Source: Methanolinea sp.
Lineage (GTDB): Archaea > Halobacteriota > Methanomicrobia > Methanomicrobiales > Methanospirillaceae
Assembly: GCA_030019395.1 (NCBI GenBank)
Contig: JASEES010000007.1
Span: 1 to 64,000, forward strand
Direction: 5' to 3'
DNA: 64,000 nt
Position numbers and translations under genes: made by a program. Positions 25,176 to 33,027 of this stretch are shown here, piece after piece. Position 1 is the stretch's first letter. Every line of letters begins with the position of its first letter. The notes beneath the pieces were generated by a model that saw only the letters and a program-made list of their open reading frames with translations, was not told the origin of the DNA and made no database searches.

Positions 25176-26801
25176 TCAGGTTACCTGGCCGGGGGCCTCG
25201 CCCGCGGAGGAGATCCCGCCTTCCTCGGGTGGCATGGCACGCAGCACCTCGGGAACTGTCCCGATGGCCACGATCTTTCCCCCCCGCATCCAGGCGACGC
25301 GGTCACAGAGTTCCCGGACGAAGTCCATGTCATGGGAGACCACGATGAAGGTCTGGTCCATCTCCTGGCGGGCATGGAGGATGGAGTGCTTGACGTCCCT
25401 CTTGGTGAGAGGGTCCATCGTGCCGGTCGGCTCGTCCAGTATCACCATGCGGGGTTCGCGGATCAGGACCTGTGCCAGCGCCACCCTGTGCCTCTCTCCC
25501 TCGGAGAGCTGGTCTGGGTACTTGGAGAGGATATCCCCGCTCACCTTGTCCGAAAACCCGGCCATCGCGAGGGTGATCTTTGCCTTCCTGACAGCGAGTT
25601 CCTTCGGGAACTCGAGCCCTATTGCGTCGGTGAGGTTGTCAAGCACGGTGCGGTGGGGATAGAGGTCGTACTCCTGGTGGAGGAGGCCGATGTATCCCCT
25701 GGCCCGTCCGCGGTTCTCGATCCCGGGCTTTGTCATGTCGATCCACTCGTCCCCGACGAGGAAATTCATCTCGCCTGCCGTCGGCTCGATGATCCCGGCA
25801 ATGATCCGCGAGAGCGTGGTCTTTCCCGCACCGCTCTTCCCGATTATGCCGAAGATCTCTCCCCTCCTGACCCCGAACGAGACACCGTTGACAGCCCGGA
25901 TCAAACCCCTGTCGGCAGACATGTAGCGCTTGGCAACGTCCCGCGCCACGAGGATCTCCTCGCCGAAGGTGACGGGAGATTCATCTTCCTCGCGCGCATA
26001 GTCCCTCAGAAAATGGGATATGACATCCCCCGGAGCCCCTATCTTCTCGATCCGGCCCTCGTCGAGGAGGATTGCACGGGCAGCCGTGTCCTCGATGACC
26101 CTGGAGAAGTGCGAGGTGATCACAATTCCCATCCCGGAGTCCTTCGATGCCGCACGGAGCATCTGGTGCACGATGGCTGCGGTCTGCGGGTCGAGCGTGC
26201 CCGTCGGTTCGTCGGCAAAGAGGAGAAGGGGATCGCGTGCGAGCTGGCGGGCGAGCACCACCCGCTGTTTCTCACCACCCGAGAGGTCGCGGGCGATATG
26301 CATCATCCGGTGCGAGAGGCGGACCTGGTCCAGGAGATCCGCTGCCCGGTTGATCGCACCCTCCCCGTAGTCGACATCGTCGAGGGCGCGCAGGACGTTT
26401 TCGATGACGCGATCATCCCCGTAAAGGGCAAACGTTCTCTGGAACATGATGGCGGTGCGTCGCATGATCTGTTTTTTCAGGGCCTCGTTTTCCGGTTTCC
26501 AGAAGTCCACGTCTGCCTTTGCAAGGGTAGCGCCGCACCGCGGACAGGGTTTGCCTGCATCGCTCTGCAGCCCGACGGTTGCACAATGCGGGCACATGCT
26601 CACGTGGTAAACGATCGCTCCCGCTGTCGGGGGATCTTCCACCCCGCGGAGGAGGTGGATCAGCACGCTCTTTCCTGCGCCGCTGCGCCCGATGATCCCC
26701 ATGGTCTCGCCCTCGTATATCTCGAAAGAGAGGTTATCGAGGACTTTTTTCCCGGAGTATTCCATGGAGAGGTTCCGGACCGAAATAAACGGGGGGTTCA
26801 T
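25176..26801 (-). CDS. atwA: Methyl-coenzyme M reductase activation ATPase, component A2
   Basis: A 541-residue protein with two ABC ATPase domains. NBD1 has Walker A GRSGAGKS (about 35-42) and signature LSGGEKQR; NBD2 has GKSGAGKT and LSEGERHR, each with its Walker B (LFADEPTGTLD and VILDEPTGTMD). A zinc-ribbon insert CPHC...CPRC lies in NBD1 (about 70-92), a hallmark of AtwA. It uses ATP in reductive activation of the nickel cofactor F430 of MCR. ATG 26801 is chosen because GTGAGG precedes it; a GTG at 26816 is possible. No membrane partner is nearby, as expected. Confidence 0.92.
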   Translation of the reverse strand: MNPPFISVRNLSMEYSGKKVLDNLSFEIYEGETMGIIGRSGAGKSVLIHLLRGVEDPPTAGAIVYHVSMCPHCATVGLQSDAGKPCPRCGATLAKADVDFWKPENEALKKQIMRRTAIMFQRTFALYGDDRVIENVLRALDDVDYGEGAINRAADLLDQVRLSHRMMHIARDLSGGEKQRVVLARQLARDPLLLFADEPTGTLDPQTAAIVHQMLRAASKDSGMGIVITSHFSRVIEDTAARAILLDEGRIEKIGAPGDVISHFLRDYAREEDESPVTFGEEILVARDVAKRYMSADRGLIRAVNGVSFGVRRGEIFGIIGKSGAGKTTLSRIIAGIIEPTAGEMNFLVGDEWIDMTKPGIENRGRARGYIGLLHQEYDLYPHRTVLDNLTDAIGLEFPKELAVRKAKITLAMAGFSDKVSGDILSKYPDQLSEGERHRVALAQVLIREPRMVILDEPTGTMDPLTKRDVKHSILHARQEMDQTFIVVSHDMDFVRELCDRVAWMRGGKIVAIGTVPEVLRAMPPEEGGISSAGEAPGQVT

Positions 26802-26900
26802 GACAGCCTCACGCACATCCTGACAGGCGAAAGGTCCCGGGAGAGTTCCGGGAAAAATATCCCGGTATCCTGACAGGTCCTGCCTGCCCCTCTATTATTT

Positions 26901-26910
26901 CTCATATGAG
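26901..26910. promoter_or_regulatory. Perfect palindrome CTCATATGAG
   Basis: A 10-base perfect palindrome upstream of atwA and downstream of the DUF134 gene. Related half-sites occur at 27412-27420 (CGATATGAG) and around 28054-28078 (in the DUF5320 promoter). Possible operator for the nearby DUF134 HTH protein; inference only. Confidence 0.35.
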
Positions 26911-27008
26911 TAGAATGGCATAAACCTGTTGCATTTGTCCGGCAAGACCACCATGTCCCGGTTATTCGGCAAAAAAGGAGAGAAATGGTTTGAAGGACCC
27001 CGGGATGT

Positions 27009-27383
27009 TCAGGTCTCCTGCATGCCCCTGCGGCACTTCCGCGGGCACTTCCCCTCGTCCACGCGGGGGCACCTGTCCATCCGGAGGCACTTGCCGGTCG
27101 TCAGGGCCTCGGCAACCTTCCTCCGTGCAGTATGCAGGTCCCTCCAGACGGTCCGGCGGGAGACGCCGAGGACTGCCGCGGCCTCTTCCTGTTCGAGCCC
27201 CTCGAGGTCGACGAGCCGCAGGAGTTCCACTTCCTCGGGAAGGAGCGTGATGGCGAGGCCCTCCTCGTCCGGTGCGCACTCGGGTGCAAAGCACCGGGAC
27301 GACAGGGGCTCTCCGAGTGCCCTGGGCATCCTCGGTCTCCCCCGCCTCCGGTTGGGTCCCCGTGCCACAACATCCGTTGCCAT
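27009..27383 (-). CDS. DUF134 (UPF0251) DNA-binding protein
   Basis: A 124-residue protein. The N-terminus is basic (GPNRRRGRPRMPR); a sigma-70 region-4-like HTH spans about residues 49-92 (LLRLVDLEGLEQEEAAAVLG, VSRRTVWRDLHTARRKVAEAL); the Cys-rich tail (CLRMDRCPRVDEGKCPRKC) may bind metal. Members usually sit near small Gly/Met-rich DUF5320 proteins and nitrogenase-cofactor-like (NifX/NifB) genes. Here a DUF5320 gene is 0.4 kb away on the same strand. Likely a local regulator. Confidence 0.85.
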   Translation of the reverse strand: MATDVVARGPNRRRGRPRMPRALGEPLSSRCFAPECAPDEEGLAITLLPEEVELLRLVDLEGLEQEEAAAVLGVSRRTVWRDLHTARRKVAEALTTGKCLRMDRCPRVDEGKCPRKCRRGMQET

Positions 27384-27483
27384 GATCCCGTGCTCTTTCT
27401 TTGATTTCAGCCGATATGAGGTTAATCTTTGGGTGGGTAATCAGGGATCCGTGGTATACCCTGCCCCGGGGGCGGGATCTTCT

Positions 27484-27702
27484 TTAGATCCCGCCGGACT
27501 CCTTCATCAGCCGGACAATGTCGAGGTACCGGTCGGGATCCTCGCGGAATATCTTTCGCCGCGAGGACCGTGATCTCTGCCTCTCCCGCGCTATCCGGAG
27601 GGCTGTCCGGAGGGGAATGGACTTTGCCCGGGGCCCGGCGACAGAGTGGTGAGGAGAAGGCGAGGGAGACATGTCGTTCTTCATCCGCGTTTTGTCAGCC
27701 AT
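27484..27702 (-). CDS. Hypothetical small basic protein (72 aa)
   Basis: From ATG 27702, 72 residues starting MADKTRMKNDMS, with GGTGAT 4 bases upstream as a ribosome site. The C-terminal half is very basic and helical (RIARERQRSRSSRRK, then DPDRYLDIVRLMKESGGI). It ends 101 bases before the DUF134 gene and begins 50 bases after the DUF5320 gene, all on the minus strand, so it may belong to the same operon. No family recognised. Confidence 0.45.
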   Translation of the reverse strand: MADKTRMKNDMSPSPSPHHSVAGPRAKSIPLRTALRIARERQRSRSSRRKIFREDPDRYLDIVRLMKESGGI

Positions 27703-27751
27703 ACCATCACCCGTTTTTTTTTCTGCTGGTTCCGGAGGAGGATTCGCGCAT

Positions 27752-28033
27752 TCACCGGAAGAAGCGCCAAAAGCGCCCTCTCCCAAAACCCCTGCCGCAG
27801 CCCCATGGTATCCCGCCGCGGCCACGGCCATACACGACAGGGTAACCCCGGGGAGCCGCGATACCTGCAGGACCCTGCCCGGTTGGCTCCTGCGTGCCCT
27901 GTCCTCCAGCCGGGGCGGCCTGCTGCTGTGCCTGCGGGGGGACAGGGGCAACACCGGAAGGCCTGCAGCGCCCCATTCCCCATCCTGTCATGGGTCCCCT
28001 CCCGAGGGGACCGGTTCCGTCACGTCCTGGCAT
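27752..28033 (-). CDS. DUF5320-like Gly/Pro-rich small protein
   Basis: A 93-residue protein starting MPGRDGTGPLGRGPMTGWG, the hallmark of DUF5320, followed by a Gln/Ala/Pro-rich linker and a Gly/Arg-rich end (YGRGRGGIPWGCGRGFGRGR). A GGAGGC ribosome site sits 8 bases upstream and an AAATATATG TATA-like element about 35 bases upstream, inside an imperfect inverted repeat (28054-28078). Such proteins accompany DUF134 regulators and Fe/Mo-cofactor-like proteins; no molecular function is known to me. Confidence 0.75.
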   Translation of the reverse strand: MPGRDGTGPLGRGPMTGWGMGRCRPSGVAPVPPQAQQQAAPAGGQGTQEPTGQGPAGIAAPRGYPVVYGRGRGGIPWGCGRGFGRGRFWRFFR

Positions 28034-28053
28034 ACTTCGTGCCTCCTGTGCTC

Positions 28054-28078
28054 GCGCACATATATTTCTCATATGCGC
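28054..28078. promoter_or_regulatory. Imperfect inverted repeat and TATA box of the DUF5320 gene
   Basis: Arms GCGCACATAT and ATATGCGC flank TTTCTC; the minus-strand TATA-like AAATATATG lies inside. It contains a TCATATG half-site resembling the palindrome at 26901-26910. Confidence 0.4.
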
Positions 28079-28147
28079 AAAAATACATCAACCTGACGGA
28101 AGAGGCAGGCAGACGTTTCACCCGGATGGCGGACTGAACCCTGCCTC

Positions 28148-28639
28148 TCATTCGTCGAACATGTCCACTTCGAAGCCGTGGGACGCGAGGATCTCGCGGC
28201 ACCGGGAGACAAACTCCTTTTGCGGGAGACCTGCGAGGGGTGCAACGGCATCATCCCAGAGCTCCACGAGACGCGGGTCATCGGAGACGAGCGATGAGCG
28301 TCCCTTCACCCGGCCGGCTTCATGGCCCGACCGATCGAGGATGCGCATCGTCATGCACCGGAACCCGCGGCAGATGCGCGGGCGGAACGGGTAAATGGTG
28401 CACGAAAAGAGACCGCCGGCCTCGCGCCGGAGGAACGGGCACCACCCGGTTTCCCATGCGGGAGGTTCCTTTTGGGAATAGAGGGAGACAAGGGACGGGA
28501 CGAGCTGCACGGGGAGCGTCTCGCGGGTGACGCCGACGCTGATGAGAAAGGAACGGGGAGACGTGGTTTTGATAACCCGGATATGCCTCCCGAGGCTCAT
28601 GCAGCATTTCCCGCAGCGCGAGCAGGGAAACGCGGTCAC
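28148..28639 (-). CDS. YkgJ-type cysteine-cluster protein
   Basis: A 163-residue protein of the YkgJ (CxxCGxCC) family, presumed to bind zinc or an Fe-S cluster. The N-terminal FPCSRCGKCCMSLGRH and later GGLFSCTIYPFRPRICRGF carry the conserved Cys residues. The GTG at 28639 is chosen: GGGAGGAG lies 5 bases upstream and the GTG overlaps the truA stop (GTGA), so translation is coupled. Biochemical role unknown. Confidence 0.82.
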   Translation of the reverse strand: MTAFPCSRCGKCCMSLGRHIRVIKTTSPRSFLISVGVTRETLPVQLVPSLVSLYSQKEPPAWETGWCPFLRREAGGLFSCTIYPFRPRICRGFRCMTMRILDRSGHEAGRVKGRSSLVSDDPRLVELWDDAVAPLAGLPQKEFVSRCREILASHGFEVDMFDE

Positions 28640-29505
28640 GGGATCTCCTCCCGGGGAGGGGCAAGGCTGCCACACGGGCAGGCATCGTCCGCGAGGTGTC
28701 CTGCCACGCAGGCCCGCACCCGCGAAGAGACGTATTCCCTTTCCAGGTACGTGCGTGCCTTTTTCCCGGCGTCGAGGGGGTCGAAGGGGAACCCGTAGGA
28801 TACGTCCCAGAGGACAAGGCCACCGGGAGGTGCGGGCGAAAGCCTGCCCCGGGGGTCACCGGAAAGGCGCGAGGAGACGAGTTTTTCATCGGCCTCCCCC
28901 GTTCCAACGAGGCGGAGAGCGGATGCCATGTACCGGACCATGTGCCAGAGGAAGCTTTCGGCACGGACCTCGAACACAACGATCCCGGACTCCTCAAACA
29001 CCCGGGCCGAGAGGACGGTCCGCACCGGGTCCCTCCCGTCCGGGCGGGCAAAGAGCGAGAAATCGAAAGTCCCCTCGAATGCCCGGGCTGCCCTGTCCAT
29101 CGGTTGCACGTCGAGGTCTCTCTCGCCAAAAAAGTAGCGGTAGGTCCGGTGAATCGCCCCGTGCCGGGGATGGAAACCGGGAGCGACCCGGGCAACCCCG
29201 GTCACCCAGAGGTCGGCGGGCAGGTGGTACCGGAGCAGGTTTATCGCGCGGTCCGGGAAGGGCGTCGAGATGCAGAAGACCTGCCCCCTCGCGTGGACAC
29301 CCCGGTCGGTCCTCCCTGCGGCCTGGAAGCGGCCTGCCCGGGGGTCCGGGAAGAGCGAGAGCCGCAGGCAGGCAGCGATGAACTCCCCCTCGACGGTCCG
29401 CGCACCGGACTGGACCTGCGACCCGGAAAACCTGTCACCTATATACCCGCACCGGAACGCAAGTCGCGTTACCTCTGGGTGATCCTGTGCGAGATCCTCT
29501 TCCAT
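28636..29505 (-). CDS. truA: tRNA pseudouridine(38-40) synthase TruA
   Basis: Isomerises uridines in the anticodon arm. The 289-residue product starts MEEDLAQDHPE at ATG 29505. The catalytic Asp is in AAGRTDRGVHARGQV (about 61-75), with TYRYFF and FLWHMVRYMASAL as further family motifs. The C-terminus has extra Cys (CVAGH...CPCG). The start overlaps the end of the PHP gene by 37 bases; later starts would cut into the conserved FRCGYIGDRFSGSQ. Confidence 0.92.
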   Translation of the reverse strand: MEEDLAQDHPEVTRLAFRCGYIGDRFSGSQVQSGARTVEGEFIAACLRLSLFPDPRAGRFQAAGRTDRGVHARGQVFCISTPFPDRAINLLRYHLPADLWVTGVARVAPGFHPRHGAIHRTYRYFFGERDLDVQPMDRAARAFEGTFDFSLFARPDGRDPVRTVLSARVFEESGIVVFEVRAESFLWHMVRYMASALRLVGTGEADEKLVSSRLSGDPRGRLSPAPPGGLVLWDVSYGFPFDPLDAGKKARTYLEREYVSSRVRACVAGHLADDACPCGSLAPPREEIP

Positions 29506-30137
29506 GTGTTTCTCAGTGACTGGCGGGTGTAGGTCCGGAGGGGAGTCATCCTCCCGTAGGCAAGGGTCCTTCCCGCCCTGATGGCATCGAGGACGGCCGG
29601 AAGGCTGCGCTCGCTCTCGACGAGGGTCCTGCCGTATCCCACGAACCGGGCATTGTGGGCATCCGATCCCCCCACGCAGGGCTTGCCGAGCCGCCCGGCA
29701 ACCCTCTCGGCCTTCCGGTTCGCCGAGCCCACGATGTAGCGGCTGTTGAAGACCTCGATCGCATCGAGGTCGCGGACCCACGCGTCTATCTTCCTCCCTG
29801 CACCGTGGCGCCAGATGTGGAAGGGGTGGGGGAGGATGACCAGGCCCCCCATCTCCTTTGCAATCCGGATGGACTCCCCCATGTCGAGGCCGCGGGGTAC
29901 GGGTGCGTTTATGCCGAGGACGAGCAGGTGTCCCTGCCGGGTGGAAACCTCGGTGCCGGGTATGACGATGAGCCGGGTCGGGATGGAGAGCGCATGCAAA
30001 GCGCCGCTCACGGTATCGTGGTCCGTGATGGCAATGGCATCGAGTCCGGCAGCTTCTGCCCGGCGGATGACCTCTTCCACGCTGCTCTCCCCGTCACGGG
30101 AATGGTCGGTATGGATGTGGAGGTCGCACGCGAGCAT
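29469..30137 (-). CDS. PHP-domain metal-dependent phosphoesterase
   Basis: A 222-residue PHP protein. Metal ligands are visible in CDLHIHTDHS (about 4-13), AITDHDT (about 36-42), the Glu in IPGTEVS, PHPFHIW (about 102-108) and GGSDAHN (about 156-162). Proteins of this size hydrolyse small phosphate esters or nucleotides; the substrate is not known here. Upstream of truA on the same strand, divergent from the DHPS-like gene with a 42-base gap. Confidence 0.88.
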   Translation of the reverse strand: MLACDLHIHTDHSRDGESSVEEVIRRAEAAGLDAIAITDHDTVSGALHALSIPTRLIVIPGTEVSTRQGHLLVLGINAPVPRGLDMGESIRIAKEMGGLVILPHPFHIWRHGAGRKIDAWVRDLDAIEVFNSRYIVGSANRKAERVAGRLGKPCVGGSDAHNARFVGYGRTLVESERSLPAVLDAIRAGRTLAYGRMTPLRTYTRQSLRNTWKRISHRITQR

Positions 30138-30179
30138 CTGATCATACCCTTTTTGACCTGCGTGATATTAAGAAGATTT

Positions 30180-31592
30180 ATGCGCATCCTCCTGCCCACG
30201 GGCAGGGCAACCCGGGCAGTGGTGGAAGACGCTGCACGGGGCCTTGACGCCCGCGTGGTCGTGACCGGGGAGATCGCCTCGTTCCTGACACCGGACCAGC
30301 TGCAGGGACTCATCATGGAGGACCACTACGACATGGTGATCGTCTCCGGCATGTGCGTTGCGTCCTTCCGGGGTGTGGAGGAGGCAACCGGTGTTCCCGT
30401 CTACCTCGGTCCCCGTCACGCGGCAGACCTCCCTTTCGTCCTCTCCCTCCTGCCGGAGATCACCCTCTCGCGGACGATTCCCGCTGATGATTTCCTCGTG
30501 GAAAAGAGAAGGAAAGAGGCCGAATCCCGCATCGCGGCGGCAGAGGCTGCATCGGACTGTGCGTTTGTCATCAGGGGTGTCCGAATCGGCGGGACATCGC
30601 GGATGAAGGTCCTTGCCGAGATCATGGACGCTCACCGGGTGCCTGACATCCGGAAGAGGGTTGAGGACTTTTTTGCCCGTGGAGCAGACATCGTGGACCT
30701 CGGGTTCTCCTTTGACGCGACACCACGGGATGTCGGGGCAGTCTTCTCGCAGCTGGAAGATATCGATGGCCCCCTCTCCGTTGACTCCCAGGACCCTGCC
30801 CTGATCGAGGCAGCCCTCGGGAGGGCGGACCTCGTTTTGAGCCTGCAGGAAGATAACATCCCGCTCGCGGGAAAGGCAATCGCGGATGCCGGTATCGCGG
30901 CCGTGGTCGTTCCGGGAGAACGGGGGCTTTCCGCGAACCTCGAAGCAGCACGGAGTGCAGGTATCGAGTGCCTGCTCGCCGACCCGATCCTTCCCCCTGC
31001 AGGGTCGGGCCTTGTCGGGGCCCTCGGGCGGTTCTCCGGATATGACACTCCCCTCTTTTTCGGGGCAGGAAACGTGGTCGAGCTCCTGGACGCAGACTCC
31101 ATCGGCCAGAACGCGCTCCTTGCGGCCATGGCAGCTGAACTCGGGGCTGCTGTCATCTTCACGAGCGAGCATTCCGACAAGACCCGCGGATCGGTCCGCG
31201 AGATGCGCAGGGCGACGGAGATGATGGTCCTTTCCCGGGACCGTCCCTACCCAAAGGACCTGGGAATCGACCTCCTGGTCATCAAGGAGAAGAGGAGGAG
31301 GCGGGAACCTCCCCTCGAGTACAGCAGGAGCATCCGGGCGGGGCCGGCTCCGGGGGAGATCCAGTATGACCCCCGCGGGAACTTCCGGATCGGGATAGAG
31401 GGCGACGAGATCGTTGCCGTCATCCACGGCACTGCATACCGGGGAACGTCGTGGAACAGCGTCTTTTCTGCCATCCTTGCGGGGGGTGACGTCTCCCTCC
31501 TCGACCATGCTGCCTACCTCGGAGCCGAGCTCTTCAAGGCGGAACTTGCCATCCGGTACGGCAGGAGCTTCGAACAGGACGGACCGTTCTGA
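30180..31592 (+). CDS. Dihydropteroate synthase-like protein (TIGR00284 type)
   Basis: A 470-residue archaeal protein. The N-terminal ~130 residues (MRILLPTGRATRAVVEDAAR, DMVIVSGMC) form one domain; residues about 150-350 resemble the pterin-binding TIM barrel (ADIVDLGFSFDA, PLSVDSQDPALIEAAL); a C-terminal domain follows. Families of this type are widespread in methanogens and are suspected to act in tetrahydromethanopterin synthesis, but this is not established for this group. The long frame upstream of 30180 is antisense to the PHP gene and is rejected. Confidence 0.82.
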   Translation: MRILLPTGRATRAVVEDAARGLDARVVVTGEIASFLTPDQLQGLIMEDHYDMVIVSGMCVASFRGVEEATGVPVYLGPRHAADLPFVLSLLPEITLSRTIPADDFLVEKRRKEAESRIAAAEAASDCAFVIRGVRIGGTSRMKVLAEIMDAHRVPDIRKRVEDFFARGADIVDLGFSFDATPRDVGAVFSQLEDIDGPLSVDSQDPALIEAALGRADLVLSLQEDNIPLAGKAIADAGIAAVVVPGERGLSANLEAARSAGIECLLADPILPPAGSGLVGALGRFSGYDTPLFFGAGNVVELLDADSIGQNALLAAMAAELGAAVIFTSEHSDKTRGSVREMRRATEMMVLSRDRPYPKDLGIDLLVIKEKRRRREPPLEYSRSIRAGPAPGEIQYDPRGNFRIGIEGDEIVAVIHGTAYRGTSWNSVFSAILAGGDVSLLDHAAYLGAELFKAELAIRYGRSFEQDGPF

Positions 31593-31650
31593 ACGGGAAC
31601 GTCACGGGCCAATCGTTTTTTGCACTTGACCGTCCAAACAGGTAAGGTAC

Positions 31651-32022
31651 ATGACCATCCGGGGGATTCGCCGTGCGCTGCTTGACCTCCTGCTGGAGAT
31701 AGGGAGGGAGAGCCATCCCCGTGAATTCGCGGGGGTGCTGCGCGAGGAGGAGGGGATCATCTCCGAGTTTTCCCTTCTCCCCGGGACGGTGACGGGGGGC
31801 GAGAGTGCAACCCTCTTCCTCGACATGATGCCCCTGGACACGCACCTTGCCGGGAGTGCGCACAGCCACCCCAACGGAGTGCTCTCTCCCTCGCAGGCGG
31901 ACCTCTCCTTCTTCCCGCGGACGGGACGGTACCACCTCATCGTGGGGTATCCCTACGACAGGGAGAGCTGGCGGTGTTTCTACGCGGACGGCAGACCTGC
32001 GGAACTGGAGGTTGTGGCATGA
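31651..32022 (+). CDS. JAMM/MPN-domain metalloprotease-like protein
   Basis: A 123-residue stand-alone MPN domain. The zinc motif is intact: GSAHSHPNGVLSPSQAD (about 67-83, H-X-H-X10-D) with an upstream Glu in HPREFAGVLREEEG (about 22-35). Archaeal homologues can remove SAMP or ubiquitin-like modifiers or act in sulfur-transfer chemistry; which applies is unknown. Overlaps ribL by 4 bases (ATGA). Confidence 0.9.
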   Translation: MTIRGIRRALLDLLLEIGRESHPREFAGVLREEEGIISEFSLLPGTVTGGESATLFLDMMPLDTHLAGSAHSHPNGVLSPSQADLSFFPRTGRYHLIVGYPYDRESWRCFYADGRPAELEVVA

Positions 32023-32462
32023 GGCGTGTCGTTGCAACCGGAACGTTCGACATCCTCCACCCCGGCCACCTCTACTACCTCGAGGAGTCCCGGCGCCTCG
32101 GTGACGAGCTCTATGTCATCGTTGCCAGGGACCGCAACGTGAAGCACAAGCCAAAACCCGTGATCCCCGAGGGCCAGCGCGTAAAAATGGTCGCAGCCCT
32201 CCGTGTCGTCGACCATGCAGTCCTCGGTGATCCCCATGACATGTTCCGGCCCATCGAGGAGATCCGGCCGGATATCATCACGTTCGGGTACGACCAGCAC
32301 TTCGACGAGGAGAAGATCAGGGGGGAACTGGAAAAGAGGGGGCTATCTCCCCGGCTGGTCAGGATCGGGCAGTACAGGGGTGACCCTGTCTGCAGTTCCC
32401 GGGAGATCGTGCGATCGGTCCGGGAGAGGGAAGGGGACAATCCCGGCACTTCCCGAAACTAA
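32019..32462 (+). CDS. ribL: FAD synthetase, archaeal nucleotidyltransferase type
   Basis: A 147-residue cytidylyltransferase-like enzyme that adenylates FMN to FAD. The ATP-binding TGTFDILHPGHLYYLEESRR (about 7-26) contains the HXGH motif. Further motifs are VARDRNVKHKPKPVIPE and TFGYDQHF. It completes FAD synthesis after RibK (10868). Its start overlaps the JAMM gene stop. Confidence 0.92.
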   Translation: MRRVVATGTFDILHPGHLYYLEESRRLGDELYVIVARDRNVKHKPKPVIPEGQRVKMVAALRVVDHAVLGDPHDMFRPIEEIRPDIITFGYDQHFDEEKIRGELEKRGLSPRLVRIGQYRGDPVCSSREIVRSVREREGDNPGTSRN

Positions 32463-32646
32463 AAAAAACACGTGCAAAACGGGCGAATCCAGAACCGGGC
32501 CCTCCTCCCTCCTGCGGGCACGGTCCCGGTTCACACGATGGTCCGGCAATGGCGTCCCCGGGATCTTTTTCCAGCACTTTAAAATAAAATGAAGAAGGAT
32601 GGCGATACTGAGGGTTTTGCCCCAGATATTTTATGGAGTGATGTGA

Positions 32647-33018
32647 TTGCCGGAATTCAGTACACCGTTCTCTGTCATGAAGAGTGACCGGAAGCTCACG
32701 CAAGCCGAGCTTGTAAGGGCGATCCGGCTCATGGTTGCAGCCGAGTACGAGGCAGTGCAGATGTACATCCAGCTCGCCGAGTCGATCGACAACGAACTCG
32801 CAAGGGAAGTGCTCATCGACATCGCCAACGAGGAACGCGTGCATGCCGGGGAATTTCTCAGGCTGCTGCAGGAACTTGCGCCCGACGAACCGGAGTTCTA
32901 TGCCCGGGGGGCAGCAGAAGTCGAGGCCGGGATTGCAAAACGCGCAAAGCCGGAGGGAGCCGGCATGGCAGAAGAGAAGAATGACAATTCCCTGACGATT
33001 GGGTCGCTGAAGGGGTGA
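32647..33018 (+). CDS. Encapsulated ferritin-like cargo protein
   Basis: A 123-residue half-ferritin. Two helices (about 17-45 and 48-82) carry the iron ligands in VAAEYEAVQMYI and ANEERVHAGEFLRLL (E...ExxH). The linker is followed by the C-terminal tail NDNSLTIGSLKG (112-123), which fits the encapsulin-docking consensus. A TTG start at 32647 is chosen because GGAGTGAT lies just upstream; ATG 32677 would remove ten residues. Inside the shell such proteins oxidise Fe(II) and store iron. The shell gene follows 9 bases later. TTTAAAATA at about 32578-32586 is a plausible TATA box. Confidence 0.9.
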   Translation: MPEFSTPFSVMKSDRKLTQAELVRAIRLMVAAEYEAVQMYIQLAESIDNELAREVLIDIANEERVHAGEFLRLLQELAPDEPEFYARGAAEVEAGIAKRAKPEGAGMAEEKNDNSLTIGSLKG

Positions 33019-33027
33019 TAAAAAGAC

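Noticed and set aside
25167-26873. 568-codon plus-strand frame opposite atwA
   Set aside because: It is the antisense shadow of a clear ABC ATPase gene; its product is rich in Asp, Val, Pro and Gly with no domain, as expected from complement of G+C-rich codons.
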